Assembly (NCBI GenBank): GCA_963730535.1
Contig: CAVSRU010000012.1
Coordinates: 558,001-622,000, forward strand
Length of the DNA stretch: 64,000 bases
Source: DASSUW01 sp963730535
GTDB lineage: Bacteria > Actinomycetota > Thermoleophilia > Solirubrobacterales > Solirubrobacteraceae
Direction of reading: 5' to 3'
Under the pieces are notes generated by a model, which was not told the DNA's origin, did not search any database, and worked only from the letters and a program-made list of their open reading frames with translations. A program made the translations under genes and the position numbers. Each line of letters starts with the position of its first letter. The first letter of the stretch is position 1. Below, piece by piece: positions 21,174 to 29,728 of the stretch.

Positions 21174-21599
21174 ATGCGAGTCATGGTGCTGATCAAGGCG
21201 AACGAGGAGTCCGAGCGCGGCGAGATGCCGAGCGAGCGCCTGCTGACCGAGATGACGGCGTTCAACGAGGAGCTCGTGAAGGCGGGCGTGATGCTCGCCG
21301 GCGAGGGCCTCCACCCGTCCGCCAAGGGCGTCCGGGTGGCGTTCACGGGCGACGAGCGCAAGGTCATCGACGGCCCGTTCGCCGAGACCAAGGAGCTGCT
21401 GGCCGGCTACTGGGTCTGGCAGGTGAAGTCGCTCGACGAGGCGATCGAGTGGGTCAAGCGCATCCCGTCCGGCGACGACGACACCGAGGCCATCGTCGAG
21501 ATCCGCCCGGTGTTCGAGGTCGAGGACTTCGGGGACGAGCTGACCCCCGAGCTGCGCGAGCGGGAGGCCGCGATGCGCGCCCAGGTCGAAGGCGCCTAG
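21174..21599 (+). CDS. YCII/DGPF-domain protein, partner of the ECF42 sigma factor
   Basis: 141 residues from ATG 21174 with GAGAGGAA upstream. The YCII-related fold and the name-giving motif are seen in KVIDGPFAETKELLAGYWVW. DGPF proteins are the known genomic partners of ECF42 sigma factors; here the sigma gene follows after 3 bases, so the two form an operon. How DGPF proteins affect the sigma factor is not settled; their expression is often under its control. Confidence 0.93.
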   Translation: MRVMVLIKANEESERGEMPSERLLTEMTAFNEELVKAGVMLAGEGLHPSAKGVRVAFTGDERKVIDGPFAETKELLAGYWVWQVKSLDEAIEWVKRIPSGDDDTEAIVEIRPVFEVEDFGDELTPELREREAAMRAQVEGA

Positions 21600-21602
21600 C
21601 GG

Positions 21603-22871
21603 GTGCCGGGCGCCGACGTCACGCGCACGATCGACGCGGTCTGGCGGATCGAGTCCGCTCGGCTGATCGCGGGCCTCGCCCGCTACGTGCGCGACGTCGG
21701 CCTCGCCGAGGACCTCGCCCAGGAGGCGCTCGTGGCGGCGCTGGAGCAGTGGCCGGAGTCGGGCGTCCCGGACAACCCGGGCGCCTGGCTCATGGCCACC
21801 GCGAAGCACCGCGGGATCGACCGCCTTCGCCGTGCGGACGTGCACCGGCGCAAGACCGAGGAGCTCGGGCGGGACATGGAGCTGCGCGGCGCGGCGGACG
21901 CTCCCGACCTCGCGGCACAGGCCGCCGACCCGTTCGACGACGACCTCCTGCGGCTCATCTTCACGGCCTGCCACCCGGTGCTCTCGCTCCAGGCGCGGGT
22001 GGCGCTCACGCTGCGGCTGCTCGCCGGGCTCACCACCCAGGAGATCGCGCGCGCGTACCTCGTGCCCGAGGCGACCGTGCAGCAGCGCATCGTGCGCGCG
22101 AAGCGCACGCTCTCCGCCGCCCGCGTCCCGATCGAGGTGCCCGAGCGCGGCGAGCTCGAGGAGCGGCTGGCGTCCGTGCTCGAGGTCATCTACCTGATCT
22201 TCAACGAGGGCTACGCCTCCACCGCCGGCAACGAGTGGATGCGCCCGGAGCTGCTCGAGGAGGCGCTCCGGCTCGGCCGCATGCTCGCGGCGCTGCTTCC
22301 CGAGGAGCCGGAGGTCCACGGGCTCTGCGCGCTGATGGAGCTGCACGCCTCTCGCGCGCGGGCGCGGGTCGGACCCGACGGTCAGCCCATCCTCCTGCTC
22401 GACCAGGACCGCTCGCGCTGGGACTGGCTGCTCGTGGGCCGCGGGCTCGCCGCCCTGGAGCGCGCGTACGCGACGGGCGGCGCCATCGGCACGTACACGC
22501 TCCAGGCCGCGATCGCCGCGTGCCACTCCCGCGCCCGCACGGCCGAGGACACCGACTGGGCGAGCATCGTGGCCATCTACGACGGCCTCGCCCAGGTCGC
22601 GCCGTCGCCGGTGGTGGAGCTCAACCGCGCGGTCGCCGTCGGCATGGCGTACGGGCCCGCTCAGGCGCTCCGGCTGGTCGACGATCTCGCCGACGAACCC
22701 GCTCTGAGCAGCTATCACCTGCTGCCGACCGTGCGTGGCGACCTGCTGGAGAAGCTGGGCCGCCACGCCGACGCGCGCGCCGAGTTCGAGCGGGCGCTCA
22801 CGCTCACCCAGAACGCCCGCGAGCGCTCGGTGCTGCTGGAGCGCATCGCGAGCGGCTCGGCTCGCGGCTAG
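21603..22871 (+). CDS. ECF42-type RNA polymerase sigma factor
   Basis: 422 residues from GTG 21603. Regions sigma2 (DVGLAEDLAQEALVAALEQW and AWLMATAKHRGIDRLRR) and sigma4 (VALTLRLLAGLTTQEIARAY, VPEATVQQRIVRAK) are followed by the long C-terminal extension typical of ECF42, with IFNEGYASTAG and helical TPR-like repeats (ending YHLLPTVRGDLLEKLGRHAD). No anti-sigma gene is present, as usual for this group; the extension is thought to regulate activity. The 3' end borders family A copy 2. Confidence 0.93.
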   Translation: MPGADVTRTIDAVWRIESARLIAGLARYVRDVGLAEDLAQEALVAALEQWPESGVPDNPGAWLMATAKHRGIDRLRRADVHRRKTEELGRDMELRGAADAPDLAAQAADPFDDDLLRLIFTACHPVLSLQARVALTLRLLAGLTTQEIARAYLVPEATVQQRIVRAKRTLSAARVPIEVPERGELEERLASVLEVIYLIFNEGYASTAGNEWMRPELLEEALRLGRMLAALLPEEPEVHGLCALMELHASRARARVGPDGQPILLLDQDRSRWDWLLVGRGLAALERAYATGGAIGTYTLQAAIAACHSRARTAEDTDWASIVAIYDGLAQVAPSPVVELNRAVAVGMAYGPAQALRLVDDLADEPALSSYHLLPTVRGDLLEKLGRHADARAEFERALTLTQNARERSVLLERIASGSARG

Positions 22872-22925
22872 GGGTGCCCAAACGGGACATCGCTCCACAC
22901 GGAATGCCCCGTTGGGCAGGCCCCC
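22871..22925. repeat. Palindromic element, family A, copy 2
   Basis: GCCCAAACGGG (22876-22886) and CCCCGTTGGGC (22907-22917) form the stem. The loop holds ACATCGCTCC-ACACGGAAT, nearly identical to copies 1 and 3. It lies between the stop codons of the convergent ECF42 and glycosyltransferase genes. Confidence 0.85.
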
Positions 22926-22929
22926 GAGT

Positions 22930-24330
22930 CTACGCCCTCGAGAGGCCGGCCTCGGCGCCGCGCGCGGTGTCGTACACGGACGCGACTTCGGCCGCCAGCG
23001 CCGGCCACGCGTAGTGCGCCGCCGCCTCGGCCGCCGCGCGCACGCCGCGCCGCGCGCGCTCGGCCGGGCAGTTGACCGCATGGACGAGCGCGTTGGCGAG
23101 CGAGACCTCGTCGTCGGGCTCGACGAGCCAGCCGGTCTCCCCGTGCGCGACGATGCGGCTCGGCCCGAACGCGTCGACGGCGATCGCCGGCAGCCCGCAC
23201 GCCATCCCCTCGACCAGCACCTGGCCGAACTGCTCACGCACCGAGGGGAGCACGACCACGTCGGACGCCGCCAGGAATGCGGGCAGCTCGTCGTGCCCGT
23301 GCCAGCCCGCGAGGAACACGTCGCGGGCGCCGACGCGCCGGATCGCGTCGAGCGGGTGCTCGCCCTCCCACTCCCCAGGGAATCCGCCGACGATCACCAG
23401 CGGCGCGCGGCGGGAGAAGCCCGGCTGGGCGCGCGCGTAGGCCTCGATCAGCAGCGGGAGGCGCTTGACCTCGGTGAAGCGGCCGACGTAGAGCAGCACC
23501 GGCGTCGCCCTCCTGCCTCGCGCTTCGCGCTCGTCGCCGCTTCGCTGGCCGTCGGCGAAGGCAGCGAGGTCGGCCTCGTCGTAGGCCACCGAGCCGGCGC
23601 TCTCGCCCGGCGCCCAGCCCCGGGGCTCCTCCACCAGGTGGCGGCGCCAGTGCGCCACGCGGTCGATGCGGCGTGGCTGGAACGCCTTGGGATCGAAGCC
23701 GTTGGGCACGAGCGCGCAGCGCTCGGGGTCGATCCCCAGCAGGGCCTCCGCCCGGCTCACCTGCGTCTCGGTGAGCACGATTACGCGCTCGCACGCGCCC
23801 GCCCACCCGCGCATGCGCTCGGCCCACGCCGCACCGTGCGCCCAGCGGCTGGGGTCGGCCTCGATCGCCTCCAGCATCAGCAGCTCGGTGCCGTGCAGGT
23901 GGCCGACGATCGGCACGCCGGGGGCGGCCCGCTCGGCCGCCTCGTGGATCGGCGTGAGGTGGTGGAGATGCAGGATGTCCGCCGACGCGGCGTCCACGGA
24001 CTGCAGCGCGCGCGCCCACGCGACGACCTGGCGCTCGTACTCGTCGTCGTCGAGCGAGGCGAAGACGCGGTCCGGCGCCCCCGGCCGGTCCTCGTAGGAG
24101 GGGTGCATCGGCGGGTCGGCGCGCATGGGGTCGGGCGCCTCGAGCGCGCGCGTCATGTCGAGCGGGCGCACGTCGAGGCCGGCGTAGAACTCGTGCGCGT
24201 CGCCCGGCTCGCCGGCGCGGGTCAGCGAGCCGGAGACGATCGTGACGTCCCAGCCGGCGCCGCGGAGCCCGGTCGCGAGGTTGCGGGCGACGTGCGCGGA
24301 GCCCCCGCGCGGGAAGAAGGCGAGGCCCAT
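22930..24330 (-). CDS. Glycosyltransferase family 4 (GT-B fold)
   Basis: 466 residues. N-terminal acceptor-side domain with FFPRGGSAHVARNLATGLRG, then HLHGTELLMLEAIEAD; C-terminal nucleotide-sugar domain with LLYVGRFTEVKRLPLLIEAY and the EX7E motif in EQFGQVLVEGMACGLP. It transfers a sugar from a nucleotide donor to an unknown acceptor (glycolipid, polysaccharide or small molecule). It is followed upstream by a phosphodiester glycosidase gene on the same strand, so a surface polysaccharide role is possible. An insertion rich in charged residues lies around residues 240-290. Confidence 0.9.
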   Translation of the reverse strand: MGLAFFPRGGSAHVARNLATGLRGAGWDVTIVSGSLTRAGEPGDAHEFYAGLDVRPLDMTRALEAPDPMRADPPMHPSYEDRPGAPDRVFASLDDDEYERQVVAWARALQSVDAASADILHLHHLTPIHEAAERAAPGVPIVGHLHGTELLMLEAIEADPSRWAHGAAWAERMRGWAGACERVIVLTETQVSRAEALLGIDPERCALVPNGFDPKAFQPRRIDRVAHWRRHLVEEPRGWAPGESAGSVAYDEADLAAFADGQRSGDEREARGRRATPVLLYVGRFTEVKRLPLLIEAYARAQPGFSRRAPLVIVGGFPGEWEGEHPLDAIRRVGARDVFLAGWHGHDELPAFLAASDVVVLPSVREQFGQVLVEGMACGLPAIAVDAFGPSRIVAHGETGWLVEPDDEVSLANALVHAVNCPAERARRGVRAAAEAAAHYAWPALAAEVASVYDTARGAEAGLSRA

Positions 24331-24393
24331 GACCGCCCGCCGGGTTCGTGAACGGAAAGTGACCAGGCGGTGAAGATACCCGGCCCGTCGTCG

Positions 24394-25179
24394 TCAGTGA
24401 ACGTGGTGGAACACGAGCGCGGTCGAGAGCGGGCGCCCGCCCGGCTCGGGCCGCTCGTAACCGCCGCGCGGGACGTTGCGCAGGAGGCCTCCGGACACGA
24501 GCGACGCCGAGCCGCCGCCGTCCAGGTTGAGCGCGCGCTCGCAGCCCATCGCGACCATCAGGCGCGCGAGCTCGAGCAGCGTGAGCCCCGCGTCGTGCCT
24601 CGAGCGGCCGTCGACCGCGACGGCCACCACGCGGCTCTCGGACAGCCCGAGCGCGGCCCGCGGGTGGCGTCCGTCGGTGATGTCGGTGTCGAACTGGTGG
24701 GACGCGGCGCGGAAGCCCTCGGCGTCGGCCGTGGGGTCGTACGCCACCTCGCCGCCGGCGACGAGCAACGGTCCCGCCTGCAGCAGGTGCCCGCGCGGCG
24801 CGCCATGGAGCTCGTCGCGCCGGGCGATGCGGGCGCCTCCGCCCTGCACGTGCACGCACGCCCGGACCGCATGCCACGGCGCGGCGAAGGCGACGTGGTC
24901 GCGAACCACCCCGTGCGTGCGCACCTCGCCGAGCGGCAGCCCGTCCGGGCGCCGGAAGAAGCCGCCGACGAGCGCCTCGCGCACGCCGTGGCGGGCGCAC
25001 CAGGACTCCAGGCGCTCCTGCCCACCGGGCATCACGGCGACGCCGATCTCTGTGCGCGCGGCGTCGTAGCAGGCCACGTGGAACGTGGTCGTCGCGCCTC
25101 CCGCGAGCAGGAGGCGACCGTGACGGCTGCGGCCGTCCGGCGGGGCGACCGCACGGACGGCGAGGTTCAGAGCGGTCAT
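24394..25179 (-). CDS. Phosphodiester glycosidase (NAGPA) family protein
   Basis: 261 residues from ATG 25179; upstream in-frame sequence belongs to the divergent gene. The NAGPA domain is seen in FHVACYDAARTEIGVAV, GGFFRRPDGLPLGEV, ALGLSESRVVAVAVDGR, and the family end motif ALNLDGGGSASL. The human member uncovers mannose-6-phosphate; bacterial ones act on exopolysaccharide or cell-wall phosphodiesters. There is no evident signal peptide, which is unusual for an extracytoplasmic role. It is close to the GT4 gene (63 bases) and probably cotranscribed. Confidence 0.88.
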   Translation of the reverse strand: MTALNLAVRAVAPPDGRSRHGRLLLAGGATTTFHVACYDAARTEIGVAVMPGGQERLESWCARHGVREALVGGFFRRPDGLPLGEVRTHGVVRDHVAFAAPWHAVRACVHVQGGGARIARRDELHGAPRGHLLQAGPLLVAGGEVAYDPTADAEGFRAASHQFDTDITDGRHPRAALGLSESRVVAVAVDGRSRHDAGLTLLELARLMVAMGCERALNLDGGGSASLVSGGLLRNVPRGGYERPEPGGRPLSTALVFHHVH

Positions 25180-25261
25180 GCCACGGACTGTGGCCCGTGG
25201 TCGGCGAGTCCCGGTAAACGCCCTGTTACCAGGGAAAAACGATCCTGTTACGGTCCACGGC

Positions 25262-26251
25262 GTGCTGGAGCCGCCTGCCCGTGAGGTCACCGTGCTCGCC
25301 GCCGGGGGGACGATCGCGATGGCCGGCAGCGGCGACGAGGGCGTCGTGCCGCAGCTCGACGCGGAAGGACTGGTGCGCGCCGTCCCAGCGCTCGCCGCCG
25401 TGCCCGGCCTGCGGGCGCGGACCGTGAGCACGCGGCCGAGCGTCCAGCTCACGGCGGCCGAGGCGCTCGACATCGCCCGCACCGCGGCCGCCGAGGCCGA
25501 CGCCGGGCGAGGCGTGGTCGTCACCCACGGGACCGACACTCTGGAGGAGGTCGCCCTGCTCTGCGACCTCGTCTACGCCGGCGACGCCCCGATCGTGTTC
25601 ACCGGCGCGATGCGGCCCGCGTCGGCGCTTGGCGCGGACGGGCCGGCGAACCTCTACGACGCCGTCGTCGTGGCCGGCGCGGCGGGCGCCGAAGGCCTCG
25701 GCGTGCTCGTCGCGTTCGCCGGCGCGGTGCACGCCGCTCGGGCCGTCCGCAAGGCGGACTCGACGGCACCCGACGCGTTCGCCTCTCCCCGGCTCGGGCC
25801 GGTCGGGCGCGTGCAGGAGGGCCGCGCGTGGATGGAACGGCGGCTGGAGCGCTTTCCGCCGGTGCCGGTCGCCGCGCTCGACGCCACCGTCTACATCGTC
25901 CCCGCCGCCCTCGCCGACGACGGCTCGCTGGTCGGCGCCGCGGTCGAGGCAGGGGCCGACGGGCTCGTCGGCGTCGTCCTCGGGGCCGGCCACACCCCGC
26001 CACCCTTCCTCGCCGCCCTCCGCTCGGCCGCCGCCCGCGTCCCGGTCGTCGTGACGGTGCGCCCGGAGCGCGGGTCGATCCTACGGGGGACGTACGCGTT
26101 CGAGGGCGCCGAACGCGACCTGCGCGCCGGCGGACTGGTCTGCGCGGCGGCCCTGACGCCCGCCGCGGCGCGGATCAAGCTGATGGCGTGCCTGGGAGCC
26201 GGCTACGCGCGGGCCGCGGTGGCGCAGGCGTTTGCCCCGGACGATTTCTAG
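25262..26251 (+). CDS. Asparaginase/glutaminase family protein
   Basis: 329 residues from GTG 25262; an ATG at 25178 is in frame but adds a non-conserved stretch that overlaps the divergent gene's start. Both active-site threonine motifs are seen: VLAAGGTIAMAG (first Thr) and VVTHGTDTLEEVALL (Thr-Asp), followed by TGAMRPASALGADGPANLYD and a C-terminal domain. It hydrolyses L-asparagine (perhaps glutamine) to aspartate and ammonia. No signal peptide, so probably cytoplasmic. Confidence 0.9.
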   Translation: MLEPPAREVTVLAAGGTIAMAGSGDEGVVPQLDAEGLVRAVPALAAVPGLRARTVSTRPSVQLTAAEALDIARTAAAEADAGRGVVVTHGTDTLEEVALLCDLVYAGDAPIVFTGAMRPASALGADGPANLYDAVVVAGAAGAEGLGVLVAFAGAVHAARAVRKADSTAPDAFASPRLGPVGRVQEGRAWMERRLERFPPVPVAALDATVYIVPAALADDGSLVGAAVEAGADGLVGVVLGAGHTPPPFLAALRSAAARVPVVVTVRPERGSILRGTYAFEGAERDLRAGGLVCAAALTPAAARIKLMACLGAGYARAAVAQAFAPDDF

Positions 26252-26256
26252 GGACG

Positions 26257-26279
26257 CCGCCGTTGACGTTCGCCGGCGG
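26257..26279. repeat. Solo end of a family B element
   Basis: CCGCCGTTGACGTTCG matches the right terminal motif of family B (the inverse of CGAACGTCAACGGCGG). It is followed by CCGGCGG, which pairs with the CCGCCG at its start to form a small hairpin. No opposing end is found in this gap. Confidence 0.5.
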
Positions 26280-26361
26280 AGACAGCCGGGATGGCGCGCT
26301 TGGGGTCAGACCTCGACATGTTGACGTAGCCGCCGCTCCGTGACCGTGATAGAGACAGGGG

Positions 26362-28728
26362 GTGCGTCCCCTGGCGCGGTCCTGGCTGGTCCCGCTGTCG
26401 GCGGTGATCCTCGCGGCACTGTTCGTCGCCGACCTGCTGACGCGGGACGACACGGTGCTGGTGGCCCTTTACGCCCTCGCGCCGCTGATCGCCGCGCTCG
26501 GCGGGCATCCGCGGGCGGTTGCGGCCGTCGGGGCGCTGGCGGTCGCGCTGGCGGTGGCGACGACGGTCGACGACAACATGTCGACCAACGCGCAGGACGT
26601 CATCCGCCTCGCCACGGTCCTGCTCGCGTCGGCGATCGCCGTCTGGATCGCCGCCCTGCGCGAGCGCATGCAGGGCCTGAACCGCACCGCGGGAGACGAG
26701 CTCGGGTTCCTCACCGCGGTCTTCGAGCGCGCCCCGGTCGGTATCGCGCTGCTCGACACCGACCTGCGGTACGTGCGCGTCAACGACCGCATCACCGAGA
26801 TCAACGGCGTGTCGGCCGAGGATCACGTCGGGCGGAGGATCGCCGAGGTCCTGCCCGGACTGCCGCCGGAGGTCGAGGCCGACGCCGCCGAGGTGGCGCG
26901 CACGGGACGTCGCGTCGACCAGGTCGAGGTCATCGGCTCCACCCCCGCCCAGCCCGGGATCACGCGGCACTGGATGGTCACGTACTGGCCGGTGCGGACA
27001 CCGCTCTCGGATGAGGTGGTGGGCGTCGGCGTCGTCGTCGGCGACGTCACCGAGCGCCGCGCGGCCGAGCGCGCCCTGCGAGACCAGACCGACCGCTACG
27101 AGGCGCTCCTGCTCGCCCTCTCGGAGGCCGGCGAGGGGCTGGTGGTGCTGGAGCGCGACGGCCGCTGCATATACGCGAACCACGCGTTCGAGCAGCTCAG
27201 CGGCTACACATTCCCCGAGCTGTCGGCGATGGACTCGATGCTCGACCTCGTCCCCGAGGGGGAGCGCGAGGAAGCCCGCCAGCGCGCCGCCGCGCGGATC
27301 GACCACGGGTGGGTCCAGCCGGGTCTGGCGGTCACCATGCGCCGCCGCGACGGCGCGTACGTCGACCTCGAGGTCGGCGGCGTGCCGCTCGAGGTGGAGG
27401 GCCGCCATCAGCTCGTGGTCGTGGTCCGCGACGTCTCCGAGCGCCGCCGCGTCGAGGCCGAGCGCGAGGCGCTGCTGCATCGGACCACGCTGCTCGCCGA
27501 GGCCAGCGAGCTGTTCGACCAGTCGCTCGACGAGCAGCTCACGATGGCGAGCGTGGCGCGCCTGTGCGTCCGCGAGCTGGCCGACACGTGTGTCGTCCTG
27601 ATCGGCAGCGACGCCACCCGGGTCCGCCGCGTGGCCGTCGTGGCGCGCGAGGAACGGCGCGAGCGCGACCTGACCGAGGCGCTCCTGCGCGACCCGCTCG
27701 AGGACCGTGTGGAGCATCCGATCCTGACCGTGCTGGAGACCGGCACGGCGATGGCCGGGGCCACCTCGGCCGGACTCGGCGCGGACCACGCGCTCATCGT
27801 GCCGCTGCGCGCCCGTGGCCGCGTGCACGGCGTGCTCGCCGCCGGCTTCGACGCGCTGTCCGAGCGCGAGCTGCCGGAGCTGCTCGCGCTGTTCGAGGAC
27901 CTCGGCCGGCGCGCCGCGCTGGCGCTCGACAACGCCCGCCTGTACGAAGAGCGCGACCAGGTCGCCCGCACGCTCCAGCGCTCGCTCCTGCCGGCGGCGC
28001 TGCCCGAGATCCCGGGCGCCGAGGTCGCCGCCCGCTACGTGGCGGCGGGCGACGGCAACGAGGTCGGAGGCGACTTCTACGACTGCTTCGCCACCGGCGG
28101 CGGCGACTGGGCGCTCGTGATCGGCGACGTGTGCGGAAAGGGAGCCGAGGCGGCCACGCTCACCGCGCTGGCCCGCTACACACTCCGGGCCGCGGCCGCC
28201 CACACGCGGCGCCCTCGGGCGGTGCTCGGCGAGCTCAACGAGGCACTGCTCCGCCAAGGCCTCGACTACCGCTTCTGCACGGTGCTCTACGTGTCGCTGA
28301 CCCCGCGGGTCGGTCACGTGGACGCCCTCGTGGCGACCGGCGGCCACCCGCTGCCGCTGATCCTGAGGGCGAACGGCGAGGTCGAGACGGCCGGCAGGCC
28401 GGGCACGCTGCTCGGGATCGTCGAGGACCCCGACCTCTCCGAGGAGCGGCTCGCGCTCTGGCCCGGCGACGCGCTCGTGCTCTACACCGACGGCGTCACT
28501 GAGGCGACGGCCGCCGACCGCGCGATGGGCTCCGGCCGCTTCGAGGCCTTCCTCGCCTCCTGCGCGGGAGCTGGTGCGGACAGCATCGCGGAGGCGGTCG
28601 AGCGCGAGGCCGTGAGCTCCCACGGCGGCCCGCCGCGCGACGACGTCGCCGTGGTCGTCGTACGCGCGCTGGGCGGCGGCGCCGCCTCGTTTGCCCTCGA
28701 GGAGCAGGGGGTAGCGGCATCGACGTGA
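26362..28728 (+). CDS. Membrane PAS-PAS-GAF-SpoIIE (PP2C) phosphatase
   Basis: 788 residues from GTG 26362 after GAGACAGGGGG. About three or four membrane helices occupy residues 5-95, then PAS 1 (about 115-240, FLTAVFERAPVGIALLDTDL), PAS 2 (about 250-365, YANHAFEQLSGYTFPEL), a GAF-like domain (about 380-525) and a SpoIIE/PP2C domain (about 540-770) with metal-binding aspartates in GGDFYDCF, VIGDVCGKG and RDDVAVVVV. In partner switching such enzymes dephosphorylate RsbV-type STAS proteins, freeing a sigma factor from its RsbW. The signal is presumably sensed by the PAS or GAF domains. It is coupled to the Usp-like gene by a GTGA overlap. Confidence 0.93.
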   Translation: MRPLARSWLVPLSAVILAALFVADLLTRDDTVLVALYALAPLIAALGGHPRAVAAVGALAVALAVATTVDDNMSTNAQDVIRLATVLLASAIAVWIAALRERMQGLNRTAGDELGFLTAVFERAPVGIALLDTDLRYVRVNDRITEINGVSAEDHVGRRIAEVLPGLPPEVEADAAEVARTGRRVDQVEVIGSTPAQPGITRHWMVTYWPVRTPLSDEVVGVGVVVGDVTERRAAERALRDQTDRYEALLLALSEAGEGLVVLERDGRCIYANHAFEQLSGYTFPELSAMDSMLDLVPEGEREEARQRAAARIDHGWVQPGLAVTMRRRDGAYVDLEVGGVPLEVEGRHQLVVVVRDVSERRRVEAEREALLHRTTLLAEASELFDQSLDEQLTMASVARLCVRELADTCVVLIGSDATRVRRVAVVAREERRERDLTEALLRDPLEDRVEHPILTVLETGTAMAGATSAGLGADHALIVPLRARGRVHGVLAAGFDALSERELPELLALFEDLGRRAALALDNARLYEERDQVARTLQRSLLPAALPEIPGAEVAARYVAAGDGNEVGGDFYDCFATGGGDWALVIGDVCGKGAEAATLTALARYTLRAAAAHTRRPRAVLGELNEALLRQGLDYRFCTVLYVSLTPRVGHVDALVATGGHPLPLILRANGEVETAGRPGTLLGIVEDPDLSEERLALWPGDALVLYTDGVTEATAADRAMGSGRFEAFLASCAGAGADSIAEAVEREAVSSHGGPPRDDVAVVVVRALGGGAASFALEEQGVAAST

Positions 28729-29123
28729 AGCTGCTGGTCGTCACCCCGGAGCCCGTCGACGCCAACCTGCTCCGGGCCACGCTGGGCGACGAGGTGGAGG
28801 GCGCGGAGGTGCTGGTCGTCTCCCCCGCCACCAACCGGTCCAAGATCGCGTTCTGGGTGTCGGACCCCGACGAGGCGATCCACGAGGCCGAGATCGCCCA
28901 GGTGGAGACCGTCGAGCGCCTCGAGGAGGAGGGGATCGACGCCGCCGGCGACACCGGCGAGAGCGAACCGGCCGTCGCGATCCAGGACGCGCTCGCCACC
29001 TTCCCGGCCGACCGGATCGTCATCTTCAGCCATCCGAAGCTCGACTACCGCGAGGACAAGGGCCTGGAGGACGCCGAGGCGCAGTTCGGCGTCCCCGTCA
29101 CCCACGCCCAGATCTCTCGGTAA
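28725..29123 (+). CDS. Small Rossmann-like (universal stress protein-like) protein
   Basis: 132 residues from GTG 28725, overlapping the SpoIIE gene stop by 4 bases. The alternating pattern MKLLVVTPEPVDANLLRATL, EVLVVSPATN and DRIVIFSHPKLDYRE resembles a UspA-type fold, with an acidic helix in between. The ATP-binding motif of classical Usp proteins is not evident, so it may not bind ATP. The operon context suggests a role in stress signalling. Confidence 0.65.
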   Translation: MKLLVVTPEPVDANLLRATLGDEVEGAEVLVVSPATNRSKIAFWVSDPDEAIHEAEIAQVETVERLEEEGIDAAGDTGESEPAVAIQDALATFPADRIVIFSHPKLDYREDKGLEDAEAQFGVPVTHAQISR

Positions 29124-29127
29124 GACC

Positions 29128-29183
29128 TGGGGGCCCGCCCAACGGTTCATTCCGTGTGGAGCGATGTCCCGTTGGCCACCGCC
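29128..29183. repeat. Palindromic element, family A, copy 3 (inverted), supplying a protein C-terminus
   Basis: GCCCAACGG (29137-29145) pairs with CCGTTGGC (29169-29176); the loop is the reverse complement of ACATCGCTCC-ACACGGAATG. The element covers the last codons of the minus-strand gene (ANGTSLHTE and its stop at 29147), so its insertion created or replaced that protein's end. Confidence 0.82.
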
Positions 29184-29728
29184 TGGCTAGCGGCGGTGGC
29201 GATCGCCTCTGAGCCCACCAGACGGTCGAAAGGCCCGATGAGCCGCCACAACGCGCGGAGGCGCAGCCCGGCGTTCCGGTCGACCGGCTTCACCCGCGCC
29301 TCGCTGACGAGGGCGCCGCCGCCCTCGCGCGGCTCGACCCAGTGGCCGAACAGCACGCGCACCGTGCCTGGTTCGTCCCAGGCGGAGAAGGACGCCGGTC
29401 CGTCGAGCCGCGGGTAGTCGCGCGCCATCGTCCAGATGCGGCCGCAGAGGCCGGCGATCAGGTGCTGCTCGCCCTCGTCGAGCACGGTGAACGGGTAGTC
29501 GCGGAACAGCTCGCCGTACGTCAGGCTCGGATTCAGCCCGGGGATGCGCCAGCGCACGAGCCGCCCCAGCGTGCGCGTGTCCGACAGCCGGACGCCGTTC
29601 GCGGCGGCCCACAGCGCGCCCGGGGCGGCCTCGGTGTCACGACGGTGACGGGTGTGCACCGCGGGGTCGGCCAACCAGGCGTCGAGGCGCTCGGCGGGTG
29701 GGACGGGGAGGGTATCGTCGGCTCGCAT
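29147..29728 (-). CDS. SRPBCC-like protein of unknown function
   Basis: 193 residues from ATG 29728. The pattern FTVLDEGEQHLIAGLCGRIW, SFSAWDEPGTVRVLFGHWVE, ALVSEARVKPVDRNAGLRLR and LWRLIGPFDRLVGSEA resembles SRPBCC (START-like) proteins that bind hydrophobic ligands. The last nine residues come from the family A element. Its ATG shares CATG with the ATG of the divergent methyltransferase gene, which suggests common regulation with the presumed quinone/tocopherol-type pathway, perhaps as a lipid-binding helper. The family call is moderate. Confidence 0.6.
   Translation of the reverse strand: MRADDTLPVPPAERLDAWLADPAVHTRHRRDTEAAPGALWAAANGVRLSDTRTLGRLVRWRIPGLNPSLTYGELFRDYPFTVLDEGEQHLIAGLCGRIWTMARDYPRLDGPASFSAWDEPGTVRVLFGHWVEPREGGGALVSEARVKPVDRNAGLRLRALWRLIGPFDRLVGSEAIATAASQAVANGTSLHTE

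Noticed and set aside
25178..25261. Upstream ATG extension of the asparaginase gene
   Set aside because: The extra 28 residues are not conserved-looking and would overlap the start of the divergent gene; the GTG at 25262 fits the family start better.
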